This document shows, in pieces, positions 1 through 8,505 of a stretch of DNA of 64,000 nt (the first letter of the stretch is position 1; the number at the start of each line of letters is the position of its first letter). The DNA comes from Thiobacillus denitrificans DSM 12475. GTDB lineage: Bacteria > Pseudomonadota > Gammaproteobacteria > Burkholderiales > Thiobacillaceae. The stretch is taken from contig NZ_AQWL01000001.1 in assembly GCF_000376425.1 (NCBI RefSeq), positions 219,117-283,116 on the forward strand, in the 5' to 3' direction. The position numbers and the translations under genes were made by a program. The notes beneath the pieces were generated by a model. That model saw nothing but the letters and a program-made list of their open reading frames with translations. It did no database searches and was not told where the DNA came from.

Positions 1-888
1 CCGGATCTTGTCCGGATACCGGGCTATCCCGTTTACTACGCGCCCCGGGTGGATTCGAATTTCTTCTTTTACGACGGCCTCTACTGGGTGTTCCGTAGCG
101 ATAACTGGTATGTGAGCGGCTGGTACAACGGGCCGTGGGATAGGGTGGGTTATTACGATGTGCCAGTTTATATTCTGCGCGTCCCGGTTCGTTACTACCG
201 CCAACCGCCGCCTTATTTCCGCGGCTGGCATGCCGACGCGCCGCCACGTTGGGGGGATCGCTGGGGTCGCGACTGGGAACAGCGTCGAAGCGGGTGGGAC
301 CGTTGGGACCACCGCGCCGCGCCGGCTCCTGCACCGTTGCCGACTTACCAGCGGAATTATTCGGGCGACCGCTATCCTCGCGCAGTAGAACAGCAGCATA
401 CGATACGTTCCGAGTATTACCGCTACCAGCCGCGTGAGCCTGTCACACAGCAGTACTTTAGACCGCGTGTGCAGCAAGACCAGCAGCGCCAGCAGGAGCA
501 ACGCCAGCAGGAGCAGCGCGAGCAGGAGCGGCGTCAGCAGGAGCAGCGCCAGCTGGAGCAACAACAGCGGCAGCAAGAACAACAGCGGCAGCAAGAACAA
601 CAGCGTCAGCTGGAGCAGCAACGCCGCCAAGATCAACAGCGCCAGCTGGAGCAACGTCAGCAGGAACAGCAACGCCGTCAAGATCAACAGCGTCAGCTGG
701 AGCAACAACGCCGCCAAGAGCCGCAGCAGCAACGCGATCTTGAGCGGCAACGTTCCCAACCTGAATCGAGAGGCAAGGCCAAGGACGACAAGGCTGCGCC
801 ACAGGGCCAGGTTCAAAAGTACAAGGGGTCCCAGCAAGAGTATGAGCGTAGGAGAAAAGAGTACGAGGAGCGTTATCAGAATCGCTGA
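1..888 (+). CDS. Aromatic/Gln-Arg-rich protein of unknown function, 5' end outside window
   Basis: The frame is open at the left edge, so the true start lies outside the window; 295 residues are visible. The first part is rich in Tyr, Trp, Gly and Pro, for example GLYWVFRSDNWYVSGW near residue 25. This resembles small envelope proteins with short aromatic repeats in other proteobacteria, but I cannot name a family. Residues from about 157 to 250 are almost entirely Gln, Arg, Glu and Leu in imperfect QRQQEQ and RQLEQQRRQ units, and should form a long charged helix or coiled coil. The last 40 residues are Lys/Glu-rich. No catalytic motif is visible. Function unknown. Confidence 0.6.
   Translation, partial: PDLVRIPGYPVYYAPRVDSNFFFYDGLYWVFRSDNWYVSGWYNGPWDRVGYYDVPVYILRVPVRYYRQPPPYFRGWHADAPPRWGDRWGRDWEQRRSGWDRWDHRAAPAPAPLPTYQRNYSGDRYPRAVEQQHTIRSEYYRYQPREPVTQQYFRPRVQQDQQRQQEQRQQEQREQERRQQEQRQLEQQQRQQEQQRQQEQQRQLEQQRRQDQQRQLEQRQQEQQRRQDQQRQLEQQRRQEPQQQRDLERQRSQPESRGKAKDDKAAPQGQVQKYKGSQQEYERRRKEYEERYQNR
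469..752 (+). repeat. Imperfect in-gene repeat coding for Gln/Arg-rich segment
   Basis: This tract repeats short units such as cagcgtcagctggagcaac and caacgccgccaagatcaac in phase with the reading frame. It encodes the Q/R/E/L segment of the surrounding gene. Units differ mostly by whole codons, so the array probably grows and shrinks in frame. Confidence 0.7.
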
Positions 889-965
889 AGAACAGGGAAC
901 AGGCCACGGTTCCAGGTGACGGGAGCTGTGAACAAAAAGCGGCGCACCGCAGTGTGGACAGTGGG

Positions 966-1060
966 GTCGGGTCTTGTCTTTTGCCGCAAAAGACAAGACC
1001 CGACAATAAAACAAAGGGGACGCTACCCTTTTAGCCGAATAAATGGGGTCAGACACCATA
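966..1060. repeat. REP-like palindromic element
   Basis: Positions 966-982 and 988-1004 form a perfect 17-bp inverted repeat (arm gtcgggtcttgtctttt) around a 5-base loop. It is followed by a smaller stem, aaaggg/cccttt at 1013-1031, and by the string aaatggggtcagacacca at 1041-1058. No T-run follows on either strand, so a terminator is less likely than a dispersed REP-type element. From memory, tggtgtctgacccc-like strings are common near REP-associated transposases in proteobacteria. No transposase is present here. Confidence 0.6.
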
Positions 1061-1124
1061 ATCAGCGTTGAAGCCCTCGGAATCGGGTGATATCTTGGGG
1101 ACACCCCAGACGGAAGCGACTTCG

Positions 1125-1214
1125 ATGTCCATCACCACGCTCAAACTCCCAGACGATCTGAAAGAATGCATCGCTACCGCCGGGTCAATGGGCGGGGTCT
1201 TGAGTTGGGATTGA
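1125..1214 (+). pseudogene. Truncated ribbon-helix-helix (CopG-type) antitoxin stub
   Basis: An ATG with a plausible ribosome site (ggaagc, 8 bases upstream) opens a 29-codon frame starting MSITTLKLPDDLKECIA. That is the typical beta-strand plus first-helix beginning of small RHH antitoxins, which normally run to about 80-90 residues. After residue 19 the similarity stops, and a TGA follows at 1212. I read it as the surviving 5' end of a toxin-antitoxin antitoxin gene; no toxin gene is next to it. It lies directly after the REP-like element, a likely rearrangement point. Confidence 0.55.
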
Positions 1215-1277
1215 CAGGGTGAGGGGCGTCGTTCTGTCGCGGAACCTCCATCGGCCATCTTGCCTTCCGGGGATGCC

Positions 1278-2018
1278 ATGCTCTTCGCCGAACGGCCGCT
1301 GACCTTCCAGGCCATCGGCGCGGCGCTTTCCTGGGGTTGGCGCACCGCCAACGCGACGCGCGCGGTGAGCATTGCCTATGCAGGGATCTTCACCACCATC
1401 GGCGCTGTCATCATGGGCGCTATGCTCCTCGCCGGACGCGCGCCCTTCGTCATCATGGCTGCCGGCGGCTTCATGCTGGTGGCGCCGGCGATCCTCGCCG
1501 GCTTCTTTGCCGTCGCTCGCGGCATCCGTGCCGGTGCGTCGGTGACGTTCACCACGCTAACGGAGGGTTTTTCCCGGGCATCGGCGGCGATCTGGGCGAT
1601 CGCCCTGATCTGCGCCCTGCTGTTCATGATTTTCATCACTGACGCCGCCATTCTCTACGCCTATATGGTCGGCGACGATCCCATCTTTCCCGCGGACTTC
1701 ATCTCCGTTGGCGCCGACATCGCGTCCTTCGTCTTCTGGGGCCTGCTGTCGGGGGCGGTGATCGGCTTTTTGCTCTTCGCTGTTTCGGCCTTCTCGGTGC
1801 CGCTTCTGTGCGAACGGCGCAGCAACCTCGTCGGGGCGGTGGTCACCAGCGTGCGGATCGTGATGCGACACTTCATCGCCGCCATGGGCTGGGCCCTACT
1901 GCTCTCGGCAACGATTATCGGCAGCATCCTGCTCTTGCCGCTGTTTCCTCTGGTGATGCCGGTGATGGCATACGCGAGTTACGAACTTTACAAGACGGTC
2001 CTGCCTGCTTCCACGTGA
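1278..2018 (+). CDS. DUF2189 family integral membrane protein
   Basis: A 246-residue, very hydrophobic protein with about six membrane segments, the first at roughly residues 25-50 and the last ending near the C-terminus. The layout, with a soluble N-terminal stub PLTFQAIGAALSWGW and then paired hydrophobic hairpins, matches the DUF2189 family of proteobacterial inner membrane proteins, whose function is unknown. ATG at 1278 is chosen. An in-frame TTG at 1260 is the only earlier candidate, and TGA at 1212 closes the frame upstream. Family call is from overall pattern, not from a single motif. Confidence 0.7.
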   Translation: MLFAERPLTFQAIGAALSWGWRTANATRAVSIAYAGIFTTIGAVIMGAMLLAGRAPFVIMAAGGFMLVAPAILAGFFAVARGIRAGASVTFTTLTEGFSRASAAIWAIALICALLFMIFITDAAILYAYMVGDDPIFPADFISVGADIASFVFWGLLSGAVIGFLLFAVSAFSVPLLCERRSNLVGAVVTSVRIVMRHFIAAMGWALLLSATIIGSILLLPLFPLVMPVMAYASYELYKTVLPAST

Positions 2019-2096
2019 CGGCAATCGATCAAAGGTGAAAAATTGGCGTCAGGCGTAAGCGACGGTGGGTGTGTCTAGCCCTTCCCCGGAGAAATC

Positions 2097-2858
2097 GTGG
2101 CCGCTCTCCTAAGGTCTCTTTGTCAGGGCAGGCGCCTGATTGCAGCGGTGGCGGCCCTGGCATGCACGTCCTGCATCGTCGTCCCCATCGGTGTCTTTAC
2201 GAAGCCGCCTTACGGCCCGGAAGTGCTTCGGCAACTCTCGGCACCGGATGCGGACCGCGATCGGGTAAGACAACTCCTCGGGCCACCCTTGATAGCCAAG
2301 GCCAGGGGAGCGTATTGGTACTACACCGGCTCCCGCGCGATGTGGGGGGTCATCGGCGGAAGCAGCAGTGCGGTATATACCTACGACGAGTGGCTTGCAG
2401 TCGGTTTTGACGACGCGGGGAAGGTCGTGTTTGTCGAAAAAGCGGATCTGTCCAAGTGTCTCTCCAACGGCATGTGCTTCGACGGCTCGGCGCCGCAGGC
2501 CGATGACCGCGCGGCGAAGGCGTACCGGCCCAAAGTGGGCGAGTGCGCAATCTATCTGATGCTGGATCGTCTGCCCTGGCCGTTCCCCGCGGGGGCGGTA
2601 CTGTTCAGTGTCGATGGCGCGCCGATCGGGACGGTCAACGCGGAAACCTACCTGTTCTTGACCCACGCGTCGGGCACCATCGATGTTGCCGCCTACGATC
2701 TGAGGATCAGCACGCGCTGCGTCGGAGGCGAAAAGCTTTATGTGCGGGCGGTGAAAAAAATCGATACATCCTGGCTCACGGGGGCGGATCTGGCTCCGCT
2801 TGCTTTGGCAGAGGGTGAGGCGGCTATCGTGGCTCGCCGTGCCGCGTTGCCCGATTAG
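2097..2858 (+). CDS. Putative lipoprotein, BamE/SmpA-like region
   Basis: 253 residues with a GTG start, supported by the ribosome site ggaga 5 bases upstream. The N-terminus has a charged stretch, a hydrophobic core LIAAVAALAC and cysteines at about residues 23 and 26, so it is probably a lipidated envelope protein. The region around residues 45-85 (LSAPDADRDRVRQLLGPP, then a YWYYTG segment) resembles the two-helix/strand motif of BamE/SmpA-type lipoproteins. The second half is not recognised and has several cysteines. It stands alone between a membrane protein and a convergent exporter gene. Function not known. Confidence 0.6.
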   Translation: MAALLRSLCQGRRLIAAVAALACTSCIVVPIGVFTKPPYGPEVLRQLSAPDADRDRVRQLLGPPLIAKARGAYWYYTGSRAMWGVIGGSSSAVYTYDEWLAVGFDDAGKVVFVEKADLSKCLSNGMCFDGSAPQADDRAAKAYRPKVGECAIYLMLDRLPWPFPAGAVLFSVDGAPIGTVNAETYLFLTHASGTIDVAAYDLRISTRCVGGEKLYVRAVKKIDTSWLTGADLAPLALAEGEAAIVARRAALPD

Positions 2859-2907
2859 CTGCGCTCGCTGCTCGTCCCTGCCCGAGAGATCGTTCGCCCC
2901 TTCATCC

Positions 2908-3819
2908 TCATTTTGCCGCTTGATGCGTGGCGCCCAGCACAGCGCCGACCGTCACCAGCACGACACCGGCAAGGGTCACGGCATCGAGGGATTCCCCCAG
3001 CAAGGGTACGGCGGCGACGGCCGAGATGCCCGGAACCATGGCCAGCATGAGGGTGGCGCGCTGCGGGCCGATGTTGTGGATGGCGTAGGCGAAGAGCAGG
3101 CCGGCAATCGAGGCGGCGAGGATGCCTTGATAAATGCCTTGCCACAGGACGAAGGCCAGGGGGACGGTGGTGATGGCCTTGGGCAGGAACAGGAGATAAA
3201 CCGGCGTGTAGCAGGCCATTGAAATCACGGCAATGCCGATCGTGGCGTCGAGCGGCGAGACATGCCAATGCTTGAGCAACAGGCCAAAGCAGGCATAGCA
3301 GATCGCGGCAAGCAGAAAGAATATATCCCCCGCCCATTGATGAGCGGGCGCCCCGGCAAACTGGCCGAAGCTGTGGAGGCCGATCAGCACGATCCCCAGA
3401 CCTGCGACCAGCAGGGCGAATTCGGACCGGATGCCGGGACGGCGCCCGAGTACGAGCCAGGCGATCAATGCCGTTGCAAACGGAATGCCGCCGTTGACCA
3501 GAATGCCCGCATGGGCGGTCGGCGCCAGCGAAAAGCCCGAGTAGACCAGCAGCCCGTAAGTCATGCCGCCCAATGCGGCGAGCACGGCCAGTCGCGGCCA
3601 GTTGAGGCGTCGCCATCGGACCAGCACGAACGGAAGACACACGATGCCCGAGAAGACGAAACGGATGGCGGCCATGTCGAACGGTGTAAGTGGGCTGCGT
3701 CCACCCAGCCGGGAGACGATGTTGAAACCGGACCAGATCACGACGACCGCAGCCGCAGCCGCAAAGCCTTTGAACAGGTGGAGGCGGTGGGCCGGAACAG
3801 GGAGGGCTTCAGCTGTCAT
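2908..3819 (-). CDS. EamA family (DMT superfamily) transporter
   Basis: 303 residues with about ten transmembrane helices arranged as two EamA repeats. The first covers roughly residues 15-140 and the second 155-295. Family signatures include a WSGFN start to helix 1, the PFDMAAIRFVFSG stretch in helix 2, and LLGESLDAVTLAGVVLVTVG near the end of repeat two. Such proteins export small metabolites across the inner membrane; the substrate cannot be told from sequence. The start context is weak. The gene is monocistronic and convergent with the lipoprotein gene on its left. Confidence 0.85.
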   Translation of the reverse strand: MTAEALPVPAHRLHLFKGFAAAAAVVVIWSGFNIVSRLGGRSPLTPFDMAAIRFVFSGIVCLPFVLVRWRRLNWPRLAVLAALGGMTYGLLVYSGFSLAPTAHAGILVNGGIPFATALIAWLVLGRRPGIRSEFALLVAGLGIVLIGLHSFGQFAGAPAHQWAGDIFFLLAAICYACFGLLLKHWHVSPLDATIGIAVISMACYTPVYLLFLPKAITTVPLAFVLWQGIYQGILAASIAGLLFAYAIHNIGPQRATLMLAMVPGISAVAAVPLLGESLDAVTLAGVVLVTVGAVLGATHQAAK

Positions 3820-3961
3820 GCGACGGGATTCCGGGATACGCAGTGCAGCTCACCTTACCACCACTGCCGACTCGATCCATCGCGTCGTGAGGCAGGTGAA
3901 ACTGGAAGAGCCATCGGGCTCAGGTCTTGCAAAACCACATTTCCAGTTCAGGGCACGCGCC

Positions 3962-4330
3962 TTATTCCGCGAAATCCTCGGGCCCGAAGATTTGCCGGAT
4001 CTCGATGATGTCGCCGTCATCCGCCGGGCAGCGCTGCGCCCACTTCACCACTTCTTCCTTGGACGGCGCCTCCACCAGCCAGTAACCGCCCAGCACTTCC
4101 TTTGCCTTGATGAGCGGTCCGTCGGTCACGGCGGGCTTGCCGCTGGCGAACGACACGCGTGCGCCCTGGGCCAGTGGATGCAGGCCGTTGAGCGATTCGA
4201 TCTTGAGCGCCTTGCCCATTTCCTCGTTGAAACGTCCCATCTCCTCCATCTTCTCCGGATCCGGCTTGAAGCCCGGTGCCGGTTTGCCGCCCTGGTACAC
4301 GGCGGGAATCATCAGCATCATGAATTGCAT
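3962..4330 (-). CDS. YCII-related domain protein
   Basis: 122 residues starting MQFMMLMIPAVYQGG. ATG at 4330 is preceded by the strong ribosome site aaaggag, so the longer in-frame extension upstream is rejected. The protein matches the YCII/DGPF-type ferredoxin-like fold family, with the conserved VTDGPLIKAKEVLGGYW motif in the middle and a C-terminal strand DIIEIRQIFGPEDF. Members are often found near ECF sigma factors and their function is poorly known. No sigma gene is next to it here. The assignment to the family is confident; the role is not. Confidence 0.85.
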   Translation of the reverse strand: MQFMMLMIPAVYQGGKPAPGFKPDPEKMEEMGRFNEEMGKALKIESLNGLHPLAQGARVSFASGKPAVTDGPLIKAKEVLGGYWLVEAPSKEEVVKWAQRCPADDGDIIEIRQIFGPEDFAE

Positions 4331-4449
4331 GGTGTCTCCTTTGGGTTTGTCTGCGAACCCCATCAGGGGACGGGCTGAAGGCAGGGAATGGCATGGCAGC
4401 ACGGGGTCCCGGTGCTCTGCCGGTGCTGGCACTTCCGATAGCCCGCGAT

Positions 4450-4671
4450 TTATGCCTCTTCAGCGTCCGCGGGCGCGGCGGGTTTTCCAAAAACGTGTGC
4501 GACCAGCGGTATCGTGGTGGCGACGCCCACTGCAAGAAGCGTCCAGCCGACTGCACGGCGCTGGTCCGGATTCAGGCGGTTGCAAAGCAGCAGTGCGAGG
4601 CCGGCGCCCGCAGCGGCCCGGGTACCGGCGATCAATCCGATTTCAGGAACGCTCAGTTTGACTTGTTTCAT
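4450..4671 (-). CDS. Small two-helix membrane protein, unknown
   Basis: A 73-residue protein beginning MKQVKLSVPEIG, with agagg upstream of the ATG at 4671. It shows two hydrophobic segments separated by the polar loop NRLNPDQRRA, so it probably forms an inner membrane hairpin, followed by a short charged tail ending in ADAEEA. I do not recognise the family. It follows the YCII gene on the same strand at about 120 bases distance. Confidence 0.6.
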   Translation of the reverse strand: MKQVKLSVPEIGLIAGTRAAAGAGLALLLCNRLNPDQRRAVGWTLLAVGVATTIPLVAHVFGKPAAPADAEEA

Positions 4672-4959
4672 CACGTGCCTCTCTGTCTGGTTGGATTGCG
4701 GATAGACGGCAGCAGGACGCAGCTGCGGCCCCTTGGGATAGGAAGGAACAATCGGGCGACCACGCATGTCGTCCGCCGGGCTGCATCCCGTTGGTTGTGG
4801 TTTGCTCCGGGGCTGCCGAAGCGCGTGGGCTGTTCTCCGGTGCCGTGACGTTATTTATAGTCCACTGCCGATGAACCCAAAATCAATGGAGGGAATTAAA
4901 GGGGCCTGGCTCGAATTGGCATCGCGTGACGGACTCTGGCGAAAAGCCGGGTCACACCG

Positions 4960-5022
4960 TCACCTTGCATTGACGCTTCCGGGTTCGGGTGCGGCCTTGG
5001 TGTCACCCGTACCCTTGGCCAT
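4960..5022 (-). CDS. Possible 20-residue micro-ORF in an otherwise empty 405-base gap
   Basis: Between 4672 and 5076 the only coding candidate I see is a 20-codon frame, MAKGTGDTKAAPEPGSVNAR, on the minus strand. It has a good ribosome site (agagga) 7 bases before the ATG. There is no similarity I know of, and it could be chance. It lies downstream of the next gene on the same strand. The rest of the gap holds nothing I can name. Confidence 0.25.
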   Translation of the reverse strand: MAKGTGDTKAAPEPGSVNAR

Positions 5023-5076
5023 TTCCGTTTCCTCTTTATCTTCCGCCGCCGGGCAGGCAATGGCGGATAGCGGGCA

Positions 5077-6000
5077 TCAGCTCGCCAGCAAGACGAGCCC
5101 CTGGTGTGGGCTGCGATCGGGCTGCGGCGGGAAGGGGCGTCGCTTCATTTCGTTACCCTTGTCGTCGCGATAAATCAGTTCGTGGCTGGCGAAGTCGTAT
5201 TCCGGGTGGGCGGGATCGCACCAATGGTTGAGGAAGTGCACGTAGAACGCCGAGAACAGGCCTTGCGTGGGCTGGTCCTTTTGCAGGGCGAAGACGTATT
5301 CCGGCTGGCTGCGCAGCTCGTGGCCGTCGTGGCAATACTGCACCCACACGTATTCCCCGGTAACGATCAGGTTCCAGAAGGGCGGATCCTCGTAGAACTT
5401 GAGCGTGACCTGCTTGCCTGCGGTCGCCAGGGCAGTCAGCCGTTCGATCGTGGCCGCGGTCTCCTGGCAGTAGCTGTCGAGCAGCGGGGCGGGGTCGCCC
5501 AGGGTGGCCATGCGGCGCATGGCGCCGGCGCTATAGGGGTTCATCAGCATGACCCGCAATTCGTAGCTGTGGTCGATGACGTTGTGCAGATTGCGTCGCT
5601 CTGACACGAAGGTGTCGTATCCGGTGACCGACATCACCGATACGTCGCGGGTGCCGGTGATGCGGTCGAGTAGCTTGCGGTCGATCCGGCGCGAGAACCG
5701 GCTGCCCTCCTCGCGCACATGCACCAGCGAGGCCAGCCGGTTCATCCGGTAGCTGAGGCGTCCCTGCCGTGCGCCGAGAAGTAGATTGAACAGCAGCACC
5801 AGCACGGCGGCAAAAACGATTTCATTGATCAGCAGGAGCTGCGAATCGTCTTTCATCATGGGCCACCAGGTAAAGAGGATGAACTTTGCCAGCGCGGGCA
5901 GGGAAAAAGCGATGCCGACAGCCAGCAGCGTGACGCCGATATGGCTGAAGATGTGCTTGAGTGTCTGGATGGGACTGAAAAAATGGGGGCTGCGTGTCAT
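5077..6000 (-). CDS. Membrane-anchored protein, possible PLD-like cytoplasmic domain
   Basis: 307 residues. Two transmembrane helices (about residues 18-40 and 57-77) are followed by a soluble domain of some 220 residues with alternating strands and helices. Segments such as ELRVMLMNPYSAGA and FWNLIVTGEYVWVQY recall phospholipase-D-like domains, but the HxK catalytic signature is not obvious, so this is tentative. The start is supported by aggagg 9 bases upstream of ATG 6000. The protein may be a membrane-tethered sensor or effector. Function unknown. Confidence 0.6.
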   Translation of the reverse strand: MTRSPHFFSPIQTLKHIFSHIGVTLLAVGIAFSLPALAKFILFTWWPMMKDDSQLLLINEIVFAAVLVLLFNLLLGARQGRLSYRMNRLASLVHVREEGSRFSRRIDRKLLDRITGTRDVSVMSVTGYDTFVSERRNLHNVIDHSYELRVMLMNPYSAGAMRRMATLGDPAPLLDSYCQETAATIERLTALATAGKQVTLKFYEDPPFWNLIVTGEYVWVQYCHDGHELRSQPEYVFALQKDQPTQGLFSAFYVHFLNHWCDPAHPEYDFASHELIYRDDKGNEMKRRPFPPQPDRSPHQGLVLLAS

Positions 6001-6112
6001 ATAACGTGCCTCCTGTCAGCGGGGAGGGCGGGCTGGACGGACAGCCGGGCTTGAAAGCGGCGTTCACCCCGCGCCCTGGCGGCCGTCGCGCGGCAGCAGG
6101 GCGCGGGAAGCA

Positions 6113-6430
6113 TCAGCGTTTGTCCTTCAGGGCCGCCTTGTCGGTGGCGTCGGACTCCGTGGCACCCGATTGCTTCATGTCAGCGCCTTTCGGGCTCATG
6201 CGCTCGGCGGCACGGTCTGCCCCCTTGGCCGCACCGTCTTGCCATTGGGCGTTGCTGTTGGCGCTGCCGGCGGGACTGACGTGGGCCGCCGCGTTGCCGC
6301 CGGCATTAGCACCGGCATTGGCGCCGGCATTGGTGTTGGCACCTACCCCCGCAGCTGTGGCCGCCGTGGCAAAGCCGACCATGAGAACAGTCAAGAGCGT
6401 GCTGCGGATCGGTTGGGTTTTCTGCATCAT
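6113..6430 (-). CDS. Small exported Asn/Ala/Gly-repeat protein
   Basis: 105 residues. A clear signal peptide (basic start, hydrophobic LLTVLMVGFATAATA, cleavage near residue 27) leads to NAGA repeats (about residues 30-48), then a charged tail rich in Ala, Asp and Lys. The ribosome site aaggag precedes ATG 6430. It is probably a small periplasmic or surface protein of disordered structure. It lies 112 bases downstream of the next gene's end region and reads as its own unit. No family recognised. Confidence 0.6.
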   Translation of the reverse strand: MMQKTQPIRSTLLTVLMVGFATAATAAGVGANTNAGANAGANAGGNAAAHVSPAGSANSNAQWQDGAAKGADRAAERMSPKGADMKQSGATESDATDKAALKDKR

Positions 6431-6848
6431 TTTCGATACTCCTTAATGGGTGAGTTTGATAAAGGCTTTCATATCGAGAAGCCACACTCCCTATAGCATG
6501 GACCATGCCAGATTTATATAATCATTATTTATCAATGTGTTATGTATTTTGTTCGGTGCCGGCCCGACTTCGTTTTGTCGTCATCAGGCGACGCGAAATG
6601 GCGCCATCAGGGGCAAGCCATTATTAAAAAAAGAGATTTTCTGTCTGCTAACGGAGACAGGTCATTGTGCGGCGGCATTCCGCTGGTTGCGGCTTCTCGT
6701 CTACTTCCAGAATCCACTTCCATGCTCTGCCCGGCCTTGATCATGCTGTGCGGGGCCTGGGCGAAGGCGTTCGGCAAGGCGTGAGTGCGCTTCAGCTTCG
6801 GTTGCGCAACATCGTGGTCGTACGCCCTAGAATGCACGTGTTCGCACA
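6431..6848. other. Divergent intergenic region, 418 bases
   Basis: This gap separates the minus-strand NAGA-repeat gene from the plus-strand lipase, so it should carry both promoters. An AT-rich island at about 6509-6550 (tttatataatcattatttat) stands out from the GC-rich surroundings. A -10-like tagaat lies near 6829, upstream of the lipase. No good -35 partner at normal spacing was seen, and no gene is supported. Confidence 0.4.
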
Positions 6849-8360
6849 ATGAAAGACGCCATGACCACCAAGCAATATCCCATCATCTATGTTCGCGGTT
6901 ACGCGATGACCAGGGCGGAGATCGCGGAGACGACTTCGACGCCGTACATGGGACTGGAATGCGGCTCGACCAAGTCCCGTCAGGCGTGGAACGGAGCGGT
7001 ACGCAAGGTGTTCTTCGAGTCGCCCATCGTGCGGCTGATGAAGCTGGGCTACAAGGACATCTACCGGGACGGCCTGCAACTGGAAACCGGGCAGATCGCG
7101 CCGGAGAGCATCATCATCCACCGCTATTACGATGTGGCCGATCCGGATTTCGGTTCTGGCGTGGTGCCCACGGTCGAGCAGGCGGCGCAGGGCCTGAGCG
7201 ACCTGATCCTGCGCGTGCGGGATCAGGTGTGCAGCGGCGGCCAGATGAAGCCCGCTGACTTCAAGGTCTACCTGGTGGCGCATTCCATGGGCGGGCTGGT
7301 CTGCCGCTGTTTTCTGCAGAACGACCGGATAGGCAGCAAGGAGGCGCGCAGGCTGGTCGACAAGGTGTTTACCTACGCCACGCCCCATAACGGCATCGAG
7401 ATGGCGGGCAAGAACGTGCCGGGCTTTTTCGATCTGTGGGACATGGACAATTTCAACCGCGACAGGATGCGCGAATACCTGGCGATCAAGGACGGAAAAA
7501 CCGCCGTGAATTCGCTCGACAACAAATTCGATCCGGCCCGGTTCTTCTGTCTGGTGGGGACCAACAGCAAGGACTACGACGTGGCGCGGGGCGTATCCCG
7601 CCTGCTGGCCGGGGAACTGAGCGACGGCCTGGTGCGGATCTCGAATGCCTACGTGAGCGAGGCGCCGCGGGCGCATGTCCATCGCAGCCACAGCGGCGCG
7701 TATGGCATCGTGAATTCGGAAGAGGGGTTCCAGAATCTGGTCCGCTTCCTGTTCGGCGATATGCGCGTGGAGGGGGCGCTGTGGGTGGACGCCCTGCCGC
7801 TGCCCCCGATCGGCCTGGTGCGCAAGCTGCTGGGAACCCGCGTGGGCTACTACTTCGAAGTGACGGTAGCGACCCGGGGCGCGCTGGACTTCGACCTGAC
7901 GCGCCGCACGATTGCGAACAACAGCGCCATCCTGCGCCAGCGCTCCGATCTGTTCGACGAGGAAGGCCGGCTGCTGAAGGCGGCACGACAGCCCACCCTG
8001 TTCTCCGTGTTCCTGGATATGTCGAAGCGGCCCCAGCGAAGCAAGGAAATGATGTTCTCCGTTCAGCTTTCGGTGTCGATGCTGACCTACCTGGGGGAAG
8101 AGTCTTCGGTGGACCAGCATTACATGCCGGGCGAATACCTGTTCCGCGACACCATCGTCATCAGCGCGATCCCCCCAGACACGCCCGACGAGTCATGGCG
8201 GGTGGGCTATGTCCTGGCCGACAGCGGATGGTCGAGCGCCGAGGACAGGATTGCCGAAGGCATGAAGGATGAACAGGGCAAGCCCTACGTTGCGATTCCG
8301 CTGGAGAACCAGAAGGGCTTCAAGGCCACGCTGCGGCTGTATGGTACGCCCTGGCAGTGA
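6849..8360 (+). CDS. Alpha/beta-hydrolase, lipase-like (nucleophile motif HSMGG)
   Basis: 503 residues without a signal peptide. The N-terminal half is an alpha/beta-hydrolase: strand PIIYVRGY at about 11-18, and the nucleophile elbow VAHSMGGLV with Ser146. The following segment TYATPHNGIEMAG is typical of triacylglycerol lipases and PGAP1-like enzymes. A candidate acid lies in the GELSDGLVRI stretch, and a candidate His is in VHRSHSGAYGIV. Residues from about 300 on form an extra C-terminal domain I do not recognise. It probably hydrolyses lipid esters in the cytoplasm or is exported by a dedicated system. No immunity or secretion genes sit beside it. An in-frame ATG at 6861 is an alternative start. 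Confidence 0.7.
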   Translation: MKDAMTTKQYPIIYVRGYAMTRAEIAETTSTPYMGLECGSTKSRQAWNGAVRKVFFESPIVRLMKLGYKDIYRDGLQLETGQIAPESIIIHRYYDVADPDFGSGVVPTVEQAAQGLSDLILRVRDQVCSGGQMKPADFKVYLVAHSMGGLVCRCFLQNDRIGSKEARRLVDKVFTYATPHNGIEMAGKNVPGFFDLWDMDNFNRDRMREYLAIKDGKTAVNSLDNKFDPARFFCLVGTNSKDYDVARGVSRLLAGELSDGLVRISNAYVSEAPRAHVHRSHSGAYGIVNSEEGFQNLVRFLFGDMRVEGALWVDALPLPPIGLVRKLLGTRVGYYFEVTVATRGALDFDLTRRTIANNSAILRQRSDLFDEEGRLLKAARQPTLFSVFLDMSKRPQRSKEMMFSVQLSVSMLTYLGEESSVDQHYMPGEYLFRDTIVISAIPPDTPDESWRVGYVLADSGWSSAEDRIAEGMKDEQGKPYVAIPLENQKGFKATLRLYGTPWQ

Positions 8361-8505
8361 CGCGACAGCTGGTGCGGATTGCCCTGCGGATGGGGTAACA
8401 CGGGCTTCGGTCTTGCATTGACACAGGGCCGCTGGCAGCCAGACCGACCCGCAACCCTCGTGCCCCTTCGCCCCGCGATGCGACGCCCACGACGCTGACA
8501 ACGTC

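Noticed and set aside
458..1006. Minus-strand Ala/Val-rich frame across the Q/R repeat
   Set aside because: A mirror of the repeat; its low-complexity Ala/Val/Asp pattern comes only from the opposite strand of the Gln/Arg codons.
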